From Adineta steineri (taxonomy: Eukaryota > Rotifera > Eurotatoria > Adinetida > Adinetidae): DNA of 64,000 bases. Below the pieces are notes generated by a model, which saw only the letters and a program-made list of their open reading frames with translations, did not search any database and was not told where the DNA came from. The stretch lies in the NCBI GenBank assembly GCA_905250115.1, contig CAJNOI010000002.1, positions 975,849 to 1,039,848 of the forward strand, read 5' to 3'. The translations under genes and the position numbers were made by a program. Position 1 is the first letter of the stretch. The number at the start of each line of letters is the position of its first letter. Shown piece after piece: positions 35,901 to 48,542 of this stretch.

Positions 35901-36679
35901 GATGGTGGACCACCAGCTTCTGGATCATATCGAACTTTTACAATAATTGGAGCATCATCATCTTCTTCCTCTTCTGCATTAGTCTCCTCTACTTCAGTCA
36001 TTTCAATGCCTGTTTGAGGATAGGAATTCAATATTGTATTGGGTACTGTTTGTGTTAAAGCAGCTGCTTTGATATTTTGAGCATCACTTGGAGCAAGCGT
36101 ACTAGCAAACACATTTGTTTTTTGAGCATAATTTGGTCCTAATATGCGAGATAATGGAGCCATAGTATGAGCTCTTCGTTCTTTTTGTATATAATCATGT
36201 ATAGTACCAGCTGAACGTGAATTTGTTAAAGGTGCTGGAGGTTGTGGTAAGATATCTTCAGCCATAGGTAGAGCTCCTAAACTCGCTTGTCGTGATAATG
36301 TTCGATTTTGACCTGTATTCGATGTCATCGTTCCATTCCTAGACTCTAAAAGAAAAATATTATATCAATAAAATTAGTTAAATATGAAATCTATACGGTC
36401 TCGAAATGATCTCTCAGTTCTAGCTCTTGGGTCTCTTTTAAATTCACTTTGATGTTTCATTGCTTCTTCTAGTGATGGATAGATATGTTTATCCATAGTT
36501 CCACGTTGAGAACCAGATTGTTGATTCATAAATGAATTTGTTATATTATTATTATTTGCTTGTTGTGCTTCATTATTTCGATTCCATACAATTTCATTAA
36601 TCTGTCTCAGGTTCGATACTGGCTGACGATAAAATGATTGATGATTAAATCCGTGAGCTGCTATCGGTGTTTGATACAT
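32958..36679 (-). CDS. Large polyglutamine-rich, largely disordered protein
   Basis: Not recognised as any named family. Four exons (36397-36679, 33787-36345, 33440-33683, 32958-33387) sum to 1,171 aa. The N-terminal ~310 residues are the most ordered: NEIVWNRNNEA, SLEEAMKHQSEF, RSFRDR, LSRQASLGALP, an acidic run (EEEEDDDAPIIVKVRYDP) and EDTIRQAIDNQLQRE. Residues ~315-860 are a Gln-rich tract with Pro, Lys and His, partly coiled-coil-like in its last third (QQLQLEQQQ-type heptads). Inside it are five 11-residue PHSP repeats. The C-terminus contains PHTAPSFTEMFRPPSALDIP, LSEVNLRNML, NQIPSLNGCQFSIEYAEP and a Ser/Glu-rich tail. Such composition is usual for transcriptional co-regulators and RNA-granule proteins, but this is inference from composition. 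A longer N-terminus from an upstream Met (36784) is possible. Confidence 0.8.
34700..34864 (-). repeat. Five 33-bp tandem units encoding an 11-aa PHSP repeat
   Basis: Five consecutive 33-bp units in the polyQ gene, diverged by a few bases each. In frame they encode variants of QPHSPLHQKQ with one more residue; the fifth position after Pro-His varies (Leu, Ile, Ser). It interrupts an otherwise pure Gln-rich tract. Confidence 0.9.
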
Positions 36680-37903
36680 TTCGTTTACGAAAGTAATAAA
36701 ACAGATAGTTGTCTTTTTACTTGTGTTCTTGTCGATAGTAACGAACGAGAGTAATAAAACGAAACAGGTGAAAGAAGAGAACACCTATATAATATAGAAA
36801 TACAAATGTATGGACAGAAAAAAATACCTTGGGTTACATCAAATATACAGACCGCAACTGTGATTTTATGTGTCTGTATACGTTCGTGATTCGCTTATTT
36901 ACTTGCATGAAATTATTCTATTTTTACCTGATGAATCGTATTTTCAACTCGAAAAAAAAATAATATAAACAAGGCAAAAAGAAAAAGGAAAGGTCGAAGT
37001 TGATTGAAATGTAATTGTATAATTTGTTCCAAGAAAAGCGAACCTTTCTCTAACCTTGTTAACTGAGAAAATTAAAAAAAATTATATTCCAATTACATTT
37101 ATTTCTCAAAATGTTTTGAAGTTCATTCATAGAAAGATCATTATCAATTTTATTTTAAGAGTCAATTGTTTTACAAGAATTATTATTTTAAAAATTTCAA
37201 CATTATGACCTGATTTCATTTATAAACAATCGTAAAAAATAAAATTTTTTCTTTTCTTCAATACATCAGTTTTTTTTATAAACAAAAATCAATGGCAATT
37301 ATTCTTTTTTCATTCACGTCAATTATCATTTCATCCAAACAATGTATACCCATTTATGTGTGTTAATACTATATTTTTTGTTTTCGCACAATCCTGTCCT
37401 ACACTTTTATACCAATGGAGGTGCAAAATACGAACAAAAACAATACTACCCCTTTAACACATATGATCACCTTTCACTAATCCGATTGACATTATTTTTC
37501 TAGTGATAATATGTAATCACTATAATTCAACATAAACTTGTCAATACTGATTAATTAAACAAGGTTGATATGCAAGAGTAAATATAAATGATTTTTTTTT
37601 CGCCATATTATTCACCGCTATTATCTGCTCTAGTAAAAAAATAAAAATAAGCGAATAATGACACAATGTATACATATATTTTCTCTGTTAGATGCTTAGC
37701 AAAAAAAAAGAAAAGAAAAGAAGAAAAAAAAATTATACAATATATATTAAAATTCTCAATGGACATACGTTTTATACTGAATAACTACATATATATATAT
37801 ATATATAAATGAATACACACACATACAAAATGAGAAGTACAATTTTGGACATTCAGATCAAAAACATACTCATACAAAAAAAAATTTTGACTTACATGTG
37901 GAA
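36680..37903. other. Spacer upstream of polyQ gene / downstream of TLC gene
   Basis: 5' region of the polyQ gene, then AT-rich DNA with a (TA)n run (37788-37807). No coding sequence recognised. Confidence 0.5.
37788..37807. repeat. (TA)n microsatellite
   Basis: A pure TA dinucleotide tract. Confidence 0.85.
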
Positions 37904-39454
37904 CTATGACTTTATTTTATGTGCTCTATATTGCTTTAAAAAATCTGTATGTAGGACGCGATAGAAAAGTATGGGGTTTATAATCCACATTACTGGAATA
38001 AGAATAAATGATACAAATAAATAATAATAATCTCCAACACGATAACGATCATGATAGACAAATATAGTGACAAAAACTAACATACAAAGACGACAAAAAA
38101 AGAATGTGAAAATATTTAAAATCATATTTAAACGAACAAAAAAATTCTCTTTTGGTATATGAAATAAATAGAATAATTTTCGAGCATGTAAAAATATGGA
38201 ATTTACTTCAGCCAATAATGCAAACATTTGATAACCAATATTTCGTATACAAATTATATTCCAACCAAAAAATATCAATACCTAAAACAATTAAGAATAT
38301 TATTATATATATATATTTATATAATAGTTAAAAAAAGAATAGTATATTATATATTTATAATGAAAAAATATTAATATCAATTGAGTTTTTTCCGAATATT
38401 CTCAATGGAAAACACAATGTATCTATTGTATTAATATGAATTTAATAAGCACAGGGAGATATCAATCATAATGTCTTACGGTATGTATGAAGTAAGGTGA
38501 ATCGTAGACATGTAAACATTCATTCTTCATACCTATCATAGACCGTAGCGAGTCTATTCTATTTGTCACAGTTAACAGGAATAGAGAGAGCCACCTGTTT
38601 CATTGTAGAAAATTCGACATTTATTAATGATCGATTGTCATTGATGATATGCGTTTATAGTATAAAAAAGCATAAATAATGATTTTTTTTTTCTTGTTTT
38701 TTTGTATAAATTGAGCATATAATTGTACCCTTATCCTATATGTGAAGCTATTCATCTTTCAAAGTGTTGTCTAGATATTTAATATACGCATGCATACAAA
38801 TATCAAAAAATTTCACGTAGTTTAAAATTCATTCGAATATAAACTAATTATAGAATTGGAAAGAAAGAAAAAAAACGCACACACACACATTTTTTTACTA
38901 CAAATTTCTAATATAATTAATAATAGTACTCTCATGTAAACTAAATAAAGATTTCTTATGAGATATATAACTTACAACAGCATGATGTAATATAATTTCT
39001 AATAAATCAGCTCCTCGTCGATTTGAAAGTACATCACATAAATCATAACAAAAATAACCTAAAAATAAATAATTATTCTATTTAAAATCCAATGTCAATA
39101 TATTTAATTATTTAACATACCGAATGACAAAGAACATGTTATATATGTTACAAAATTAACATGTTGTACAAAATCATTACGTAATCCTGAATATGCTAAA
39201 AAACAATACAGAACAAGTACACCGGTTATCAGAGCATGTAGCCAACTAATTAATAAATTTAATCGTTGCCATCGTGCTTCATTCGTATAAGTAAACCATG
39301 ATCGAACAGGTGGAGAAATAATTATTTGATTATCTTGTTTATTTGTTGCTAATCGATAATAAGTTAATGGACGTATTAAATAACGACAACATAGAAAAAA
39401 TCCAAAGGAGATTATTGTCCATGTAACACCAAGTGTTACATTAATTTTGATCAT
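37904..39454 (-). CDS. TLC-domain multi-pass membrane protein
   Basis: Three exons (39121-39454, 38976-39058, 37904-38281) sum to 264 aa. The arrangement matches TLC (TRAM/LAG1/CLN8) domain proteins of the TLCD/TMEM56 type: an N-terminal membrane helix, a WQRLNLLISWLHALITG segment, GYFCYDLCDVLSNRRG, then LLEIILHHAV (a His-His pair at 136-137 characteristic of the domain), and later EVNSIFLHARKLFY with repeated aromatic membrane segments and a short basic tail ending KIKS. Five to seven membrane passes are expected, probably in ER or plasma membrane. Family members affect membrane lipid composition or ceramide metabolism; which subfamily this is cannot be decided by eye. Intron 2 is 694 bp. 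Confidence 0.8.
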
Positions 39455-40672
39455 TTATCTAAATTACAAGAACAAATGAGATTTAAAAACAAAAGTTATT
39501 TAGAATTATTATTTTATTTTTGTTTTCATCAATCTAGCATATTTTATTCTTTAAGCACGCAGAAAAAAAATGGACATATATGCCACTGACATGCAAGCAA
39601 AAGCGGTGGTGGTCAGAGAAAAAGTAAAGTGGCGGCGGTGACGTTAAACATATCACTGTCGTCACGGAAGAACAAAAAAAAATGCCCGAAATATTTATAG
39701 AAAATCGTTTTGGTTTTTATCAATTCAATGAGCAATATGGAAGATAGACGAATAATAATAGCAAAAGAAAAGAAAAGAAAGATGATAGTCAATAATGATA
39801 TAGATATATATATAAATACGTTGAAATAACAATGAACAAAAATATGAAATGGAAGCAGAATTATCTGACAAAATGAGTCGAAGAAACAAAAGAGAAAAAA
39901 AAAGGAATGTAATGCATTGCGTAAGTTTTTTGAATTAGATTCATAAATGTGAGTCACAATTAGCCCATTAGTCGATGTTTTAATGGCAAATAAAGATATA
40001 AAAAAGAAATCTTTTGTATTTTTTCCTTCTTTTTTTTTTTGATCAAAGAGTAAGGACGGATCAACATTTACACGAAGTGAAAAAAAAAGGTCTTTGGTGG
40101 TTGAATAAACAAAAGAAAAAAGAAATTTCTGGAAATGTAATGTATGAAATATTAAAGAAAAAGAAGACACATGTGAGCAAGTTGAATGTACTAAAAAAAA
40201 TTTTTTTGATAAATAGAGAAAAGAAATATTTCCTTTTTGGTTTTCCTTTCGTAATATTTAATTTAATGTTCCAAAATTTGATGTTGGTGGCGTATCAAAA
40301 TAAAAATCTCTTTGTTTTAATGTTTCACGTGCAAATTTTTCTTCAATTTCCTAAAATAAAAAGAATATTAATTTTTTATATAGTAAAGATTTTTTATGTA
40401 TAAAAGAATAAAATATAGAAGGTTATTGTTAAAAATAGATATGTGCAGAGCAACAAATGAAAATATCAACATTTATTTGATTGTACGAGCAACAGCAGCA
40501 TTGAATGATTAGTGAATATAAGTAATAATATGAAGAGAGAAGAAATCCCCGAGATATGTGTGTATGAATGAATAATGAGATGATGTATACAAGGAAATAG
40601 AGAACACCCGGACTACCTCTTTGTTTTTTCTTCTTCTATCTCATTCTGACTTTTAATTGTTTTTTTATGATA
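39455..40672. other. TLC gene upstream region
   Basis: AT-rich with long A and T runs. The 185-codon minus frame at 39613-40170 is dominated by Phe, Ile, Leu and Ser from T-rich sequence and is probably not a gene. An overlapping plus frame (40014-40403) is Lys/Phe-rich for the same reason. Confidence 0.45.
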
Positions 40673-40900
40673 TTAGAAGAGAATATGCTCGCTATCATTG
40701 CTTAATTTCCAGAATTGCTCATCATCCATCAATTCAACGCCTGGCCATGAATGCCACGATTGCATACGATAATTACCAGTTGAACGAAGTAAAACAGGTG
40801 CATATGATGATACTGGAGACTGTACGACATTTGTCGTAAATGGTAAAAATCGAGTTCGGAGCAATGTCGCACTCGAAAATGGAAGAGATATAGGCGTTTG
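40673..40900 (-). CDS. Orphan coding-like exon downstream of SLK
   Basis: A 76-codon open segment (with stop TAA at 40673-40675) directly follows a good acceptor, TTTCTCTAG. Its composition is protein-like and unlike the surrounding AT-rich DNA: QTPISLPFSSATLLRTRF, then SYAPVLLRSTGNYRMQSWHS and ELMDDEQFWKLSND. It has no start codon at its beginning, so it must be joined to an upstream exon. The only upstream exon on this strand is the last SLK exon, whose stop lies 188 bp away. A weak GT (GTTCAT) four codons before that stop would fuse in phase 0. It may be an alternative SLK C-terminus, or the last exon of an unrelated transcript. Neither Trp-rich motif is known to me. Confidence 0.4.
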   Translation of the reverse strand, partial: QTPISLPFSSATLLRTRFLPFTTNVVQSPVSSYAPVLLRSTGNYRMQSWHSWPGVELMDDEQFWKLSNDSEHILF

Positions 40901-41087
40901 CTAGAGAAATATAGAAAATAAAAGTTAAAAAAAAACCATCACCGAGCGATTAAAATATTTTGGGAAAAAAATGTTAATTAAGATAAGGGAGCGAGTTAAT
41001 TGATTGATTTTTAGACCGATCACCAATGATTAGAAATGAGTTTATTTTTTACTAACTAGTTAACTAACTATCTATCTAACCATTTTC

Positions 41088-44000
41088 TCAAAGATGAACA
41101 ATAGAAATATTGTTTAAACCAGTCGGACGACGACGTGTAGGTAATGTTGAATATGGTTGTATCAATGGTAAATCTGTTGATGGATCAAACGAAGCTCGAT
41201 TATAACGAGCATTTTGTTGTGTATTTGATGTTGATTGTTGTGGATATTGATAATTATTATTATGATGATGAATTTGTTGAGTTAATTTTTGTTGATGATT
41301 TTCTGCTTGTGTTGTTGGACGAAAATTTGGATCAAGTAAAGCTTCAAGAGATATCTCATCAGCATTATAGACAAATGTCTGACAATTTCGGTTTTCATTC
41401 TCAGTATATTGAGAATGTCTTTCATTATTCTGACTCGTAGTTTTCATCGGTAACCCAGGAGGTGAATGTATATGGAACTGATCAATCTGGATGAGATACA
41501 ATTATATATATACATATTAAAGTCTTATTTTATCAGTAAATATTGATAAAATCAAAAAAACAATTTTCTATAAATAGTTTTCTTACCAATTTTCTTGTTT
41601 TTTGTGTGTTACGAAATTCCATCCAATCACTTTCAAAAGTCGATTGGAGTTCCTGTAATTTACGTGTTTCGAATTCAATACATTGTTCTAATTTTTGTCT
41701 CTGCAAAAAAAAGAAGAAGAAAAAATATATTTATAAAAAAATCAAAAAAACAAAATCGTTTTACTTGAACAAGTAGTAATTCATTTCTTGTAGCTTGTTG
41801 TTTATTTTGAAGATTTTGAATTAAATGGCGATGTTTTTCTTTTAAACGTTCTTCATGAATACGACGTCGGTCATTTTCATCATTTTCAAACTAAAATCAA
41901 TTATGTATAATTGAAAGCGATTGAAATCTTTTTTTTAATTATCAAAAAAATTATTTATTAAATTACATATTGAATCAATCGATGAAGATTCAATAAAAAA
42001 AAGATCAGTGAAGTTTTTATTCCTATAGATGAATAACTTCTAAGAATTGATATGTATTCTTAGTATAAAAGCATAACGATTGATGGAGATAAACTGAGCG
42101 GTAATGCATGTATGATATTTAGAATAGCAATTTTTAAATAAAACTATGGAGTTTTGATTGGACTTACTTTATTAATTGATAATTTAGAGAATCAAATTTT
42201 GATCTCTAAAAAAATATTTAATAGATCCATTTCTATCAACTATAAGAATAAATAAGAAAGAATTCAACTGACAGTAATAAATTAATAGTATAGCAACTTA
42301 ACAGAATTCTTCAACAGTTAATCCAAAAAAGAAAAATAATTATAATATGAATAATAGAACACGTCATATTCTATGCATGTCAATTATTTCATATTAAATG
42401 ATTAAAATCAACAAAAAAAATATTAATTATAGGAATTCGATAATTATCTACACTAAAAATACTCCAGTGTTTGTTTTTCTTCTTCTTCTTCTTCTCATAA
42501 AAAATCTAATAATAAACTAATCAAATTCTGTTTCGCTCCTACACAAAATCTAATATAGATATATATCGAAACAAAAACTAAAGATGATATTTTACAACAA
42601 CAAGTTACTATCTCATGAGTATTACCATCAAAATGATAATTGATGATAAGAGCCATCAAATTGAAGTGTTCACTAACTATCTGTCTTTTTCTAACAACTT
42701 AAAATATTGTTCAAACAAATTGATTCTTTTAGTTTCAATTATACCTTTTTCATTAAAATTTTTTCTTCTTCAATAGGTGTTTTATTAATCATTAATTGTT
42801 GTCGAAATTGTTTATTTCTTGTTTTTTGCATTTTTTTCCATGTTCTTGGCCATTCACGTCTATCATCATTTAAACGTGCTTCAAGTGCATCACGTTCAAA
42901 ACGTATTTGTTCATCTAATTGTTGTAATTCTTTTTCGGATTGTTGTGTTAACATTGTACGAAATAATGAATAAAATGATTTTGTTTGTTTACGTAAAAGA
43001 TCATAACGTGAACGTAATTCATGTTCATCTATTTCCCATAATGCTTGTTCTTTTGTTTTAATTAAATTTTGTTTTTCAACAAGAAATTGTCTTTCTAAGA
43101 TTTGTATACGTTGTTTATGATAATTTTCAATTGTTTTTAATTGATTCTCAAGTATTTGTTGTTGATTATCAGTAAATTGTTTTTCACGTAAATATGCTTC
43201 ATTTTCTTTTTCAATTAAATAACGTTTTATTTGTTCTTTACGATCTTTTATCGTTTGATTACCTATTCAATATACATATTTTATAAAAAAAAATATATAT
43301 TTTATTTACCATTATTAGTTAATAGCATCGAATTATTTGTATTATTATATGGTGATTCAAATTCACGTTTAATTTGTTTATATTGTTCACGAATTTGTTC
43401 ACGAAATTGTTTTAATTCTTTTTCTTGATCTAGAAAATAAAAGGTAATCAAATAGTGAAACAAAAAATATATAAATCTAACAAACCAATTTTAATTTGTT
43501 TCATTTTTTTATTACATTCATTTGTTAATATAACACTTTCACGTTCAATTTCAATTTTTTGTTTTTGTTCCATTGTTTGTAATTCAAAATCATATTTCTT
43601 TATTAATTCATCACGTTTACGACGAAATTCTTGTCGTTGTTCATCTATTTCAAATTCATGACGATTTAATAATTGTTGACGACGTTTTTCTTCAAGATGA
43701 TAAAGACGACGAAATTCACGATGTTGTTCTTTTCTAAATAAAAAATAACAAAAATTCTTTTCATGTTATTTGATCAAACTGTCATGTCTAATTTAAATTC
43801 TTTTCTCTTTTAGATATCATATTTCTTTTTTGTTTATATTAAATGCAAAACTAGATACACTATTTTATCGAAACTTGGTAAAAATCTGAAGAAATGGAAG
43901 TTGTGTAAAGAATTTATTTGAGTCATGTAATTTTGATTAAAATACTTTATCTATCTTGTAAACAAACACTTTGTTAATTACATTTTTCTAGTATTAGTTA

Positions 44001-47000
44001 TTATTTATTTATATAGATGATGAATAGTAAGAAACAAAAATGAATCAGATGAAAGAGTGGAAAAAAACTTCTATATGCACCAGAAAAATATAACATATGA
44101 ATGTGTATATATATTTATGGAATTACGCCATACTTTATAATATGTTAAATATGTATTGATTATTACACCATACATATAACAGATTAGAAAATAATGTGAT
44201 GTTATATAAAATATAATGTACTAATAATACAATCTGGAGAGAGAGAGAGGTTTATTTCCCTAAACTGAACTCATACTCAAGGTCTTTCATATATGTTTAA
44301 AATAAATCTCAGTGCATATATAAAGAAGTTATTAATTATTAATTACTATTAGTTGAATAATACAAACAGATTTTGGAATGTGTTTTTTTCACGATCATGC
44401 GATGTTGACGACTTGTTTTTACTCTTTTAGAAATTATGAATAGCCAGCTTGAGTTATGACTAATGTCCTTAACCGGAAGAAGAAGAAGAAAAATTTTGTC
44501 TGAATAACTAAACGAGTGAAAAATAATAAATCAGTGCAGTCGAACAGTTTAACAAAAATTAAATTGATAAATCTATATTGCGACGATAATTAATATAGCT
44601 TTCTTCCGATGCATTTTCTTTTTTTTCTGTCATGAGCTGTTAATTCCAATGAATGCAATTCATTTCCTGAGATTCCTATAGAATATAGAAGGTTATTGGA
44701 ATTTTCTTTTGCAAAGTTCAGTAGATTCCCTTAAATAACTATATTTTTTTATCATAAATATTATAGTAGAAACAGTCTGATGAAATGACGTTTTTATGTC
44801 AAAGAAATATATCTAATGTCTACGACAATAAAGAATCAAACTTACTTCTGTTCTAAAAAAAGAACTTATTAAAGAATGAAAGTAATTACTACTTTATAAT
44901 ATACTTCTTAAGATCTACTACAGAAGTAGTTATGAAATTAAAGGTGAACTATCATAAGGAGACGTTTTTCATAAATGAGAAATATAATATGTCGTAGGAC
45001 GTAGACAAAGAGCAAATAAACTTTTTTTCTTTCTGTTCTCCTGAGAAACTACAATTTTCTATAAGAAAAATATAAAAAGGTTTTATTTGAATATATAAAT
45101 AAGATTTGTGAGATTTGTTTTGAAATTCTTCATTATATATTCATAATATTTTTTTTCTATAAATATATTACCGTTCAGACAATCGAGATTGATAATCATT
45201 ATGTGGTTCAACAATTTTAGTAGTAACAATTTCTTCTTCTTTACCATCCGGCCCAACAAATCTTCGTGTGGTTCGAATAGTACGACGACGTGTTGCTCGA
45301 GTCTAAAAAAAAACTTATAAGATTTATTTCCTCTTAATATAAATTTTACTTGTAAATATGTCGCTGCTGGATCCGGTCCTGTTATTACACCAATACTTTG
45401 AATTGAACTACTTGTACTCCGTACAGAATCATGATTATTTAATCCATTTGTACTTGCTGCTGTTAGTTGACTTGCACGTGCATAATAAGGATCAATATCA
45501 GTATGTGCTGTACCATTATTATTATTATTACTATATATAGTTGGTGATGATGAACGTAATTTATCTTGACTAAAATTGTAAATTTGATTAAAACCATTTA
45601 AATGCTTAGGGTCATCCTTATCATCATCATCGTCATCATCATTTGTTAAATCAGTAATAACAGCAAGTATAACTTCAGGAATAGATGGTTTTTCAAAATC
45701 TGATTGTATAACTTCTTCAATTAAATCATTAATATAAGATTCATAAATAATAGTTAATTCTTTTTGAGCTAAATCTTCCATTTCAAGTCGGCCTACTTCA
45801 ATATTTGCAGCAGCACGAGCAATAGCTGGATTTGGTATTGTTGGTGGAGGAACAAATATTGGTGATGGTAAAGGTTTATTATTTGTAGATTTAACTTTTT
45901 CTGGTGATGGAACTTTTTGTGTATTTGGTAGCGAAGTTTTCTTTTTATGCCCATTGACAATGGGTATTACAGGTGCTGGTGGTGGCGGTGGTGGTGCTGG
46001 AGTTGGTGTAAGACGTTTAATTGGTGTTGGTGATGATGATGCTGGAAGTTTTAAATTTTTTGCTGATTCTTTTGGTTCAGATGCAGCTCGTAATTTTGAC
46101 GGCGCAAATGGAGTAGTCATTACTACAGGATTAGTAGTACTGTTCGAAAGTGGTGCTGGTATTTTTGGAGCTTTATTTGACGAAGGTTTTATCGATGAGA
46201 TTACTGCTGGAATTTGTGGTGGTTTATTTGTTATACTAAACATATTATTTTCCATGATTAAGTTTAAAGAAAAAAAAATTTTATGTTTTAAAGTAAAGTA
46301 ATATCCTTTCTTTGTTTCGAAAAATGAAAGTATACTTTGTTATTTTAGATATGATGAAATCATGTATAATATTTATTTTTACATCGAAGCAATTGAAAAT
46401 ATTTCTATAAGTTATGATCTATTATTCTTATGAACATTATATGCATATATATATTCAAGTAGTTTTTAACATAAACATATGACTAAATAAATAATAGTTA
46501 TGAAATATTATTTCCTCAACTATAGAATAGTTCCATAATCTATTTGGTTTTTTTTGTATAGAAAATAATACACTTATAGTAATAAACATACTTGTTCGAT
46601 TCATTTGATTTAGCATCATTGTCTGTGACTACTACTATTGGTAGTGTAGGTGGTATTGTTTCCATTTCAGTACTTGATAAACGTCGAACTTGTTTAAGTA
46701 CAATAGCTGGTTCATTTTGTTGAATATCATCAGTTAATGTTGCAATATCTCCATCAGCTATAGACGAATGATTATCATCATCAACATCATTATCTTCATC
46801 ATCAGATAGAGCAGTATTTGATGGAACAGAATATTTTTTAAGTTCTTCTTCAGTAATTGAACCTTTCGAAAGACGATGTTCACTTTTTATATCACTTTTT
46901 GACTAAAAATAAATATTATAGAAAAATTAAAAAAAAAAAAAGTAAAATAATTTTACTTGAGATGTAGGTAGAATAATATCTTCTTCAACAACTTCAACAA

Positions 47001-48542
47001 CTGGTGTTGCTTTATATTCTTCAAGTAGATAAAGTATGGATGAATGAACTGATTTAGCATTTAACATAAATGGATGTTGTTTTAATTCAGAACATGTTAA
47101 ACGTTCCAATGGATTACGTTTTAAACAACATGATAATAGATTATTAAAATCTGTACTCCATCGACGAATATCTCTTAATGTTGGTGGTGCTGCTTGACGA
47201 ATTTTAGCACCAACACGTTCTTGACGCATTTCATGATATGGAGGATCCATTTCAGCCATTTCAATTAATGTTATACCAAATGACCATATGTCCACACGAT
47301 AATCATATGTATTATATGTACTAGCTTCACAAAAGAATACTTCTGGTGCCATCCTAAAAAACAAAAAACCGAAAGAATTTTAAATATGACATATTTCTTT
47401 AAATGATATATTGTTTTTTTTCTACATAATTGAGAACATTTAATTCCTACTAAATATATATTGTCATTTCTATATGCACGAAAACGTTATATATGATTGA
47501 TTGAGTCGAAAATAAATGATTTTTTTTAATTGAGTTTTATTTCATTTGATTCGAATGATTGATATACAAGATCATTTATTATGAATTGAAAAGATAAATT
47601 TCAAAAAAACAAAATTCATTTTTGTCTCTATTACTGATGTTTTTATCAATCAATGATGAAGAAAAATACATAATCGTTTACATTTATAACTTGTCACAAA
47701 TATAATATTTCTCTTGTGAGAAAGAATTCATTTTGACATGCAATTAAAAATCTATAAATCGTGCGATTTCCACTACGCTCTTTTTACGAACAAGCTAATA
47801 TTACTCTTTCAATAATAATTCGATCTAATCTTTAACAGAAGATCAATATGATTAGTTCAACATTCATTTTAAGAGAAGATTCCTTTCGAATAATTATAAT
47901 ATGGCTAATCTATCTATATATGTTTATTTCATACCAGTAAACCGTTCCAATATATTCATTTCTTTTTTGATCTTGTTGAGAATTTTTCGCCGAAACACCA
48001 AAATCAGCTAATTTAACTTGTCCAGTTTGTGTTATAAGTATATTACTTGCTTTAACATCTCGATGTATAACAAATTGTTGTGTATGTAAATAATCTAATG
48101 CTTCTAAAATTTCATATCCAATAAAACGTATCTGTTTTTCATCTAATCCATGTTCAAGTGTTGTCATTATATGATCAACAGCACCATATATACAATATTC
48201 AAGAAAAATATATAATTTTTTTTCATAATAATATGCATCATAAAATCCAATGATATTTTCATGATCACAATCCGATAAAATATTTATTTCAATTGTATGT
48301 TCAGGTAACTCATCATCAGTACAATCTTCAATAACTTTCGCTGCAGCATATTGTTTACTTAGATCATGATAAGCTTGATAAACTTTTCCAAATGCTCCAT
48401 CACCTAATTCTTTAATTAATTTCCATTCATTTAATGGTGATTGTTCTTTATATAAACATTTCTTTTTTAATAAAGAATTTTTTATATTAATTGTTTCATC
48501 ACCATTGGGTGTATTAAAAATATTTTTCAATCGTTTCAACAT
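41088..48542 (-). CDS. SLK: SLK/STK10 (LOK)-type Ste20 kinase
   Basis: Germinal-centre-kinase V family Ser/Thr kinase; relatives phosphorylate ERM proteins and act on cortex and microtubules. Eleven exons (47935-48542, 46957-47353, 46592-46902, 45350-46235, 45172-45302, 43486-43733, 43310-43429, 42745-43262, 41765-41890, 41587-41700, 41088-41486) sum to 1,285 aa; human SLK is 1,235. Kinase domain ~40-300: GDGAFGKV, AAAKVIED (Lys69), HRDVKASN (160-167), DFG (180-182), GTVYWMAPE (199-207). A disordered acidic and Pro-rich middle follows, then the signature TRRFVGPDGKEEE and a long Arg/Lys/Glu/Gln coiled coil (PKK/ATG1-like domain). The tail is Asn/Gln/Pro-rich. Unusual: GTVYW replaces GTPYW, and HRDVKASN replaces HRDLKAGN. 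SLK and STK10 are not separable by eye. Confidence 0.93.

Noticed and set aside
36374-36784. Signal-peptide-like N-terminus (MFSSFTCFVLLLSF) for the polyQ protein
   Set aside because: A downstream Met at 36679 starts the part with ordinary composition. The upstream stretch looks like 5' UTR. Kept only as an alternative start.
38460-38560. Possible inverted repeat in TLC gene intron 2 around TACGGTATGTATGAAG
   Set aside because: The matching arm is short and requires several gaps; not distinguishable from chance by eye.
39613-40170. 185-codon minus-strand frame resembling a membrane protein
   Set aside because: It is dominated by Phe/Ile/Leu/Ser from T-rich DNA, includes long homopolymer-derived runs, overlaps an equally long Lys-rich frame on the other strand, and shows no family motif.
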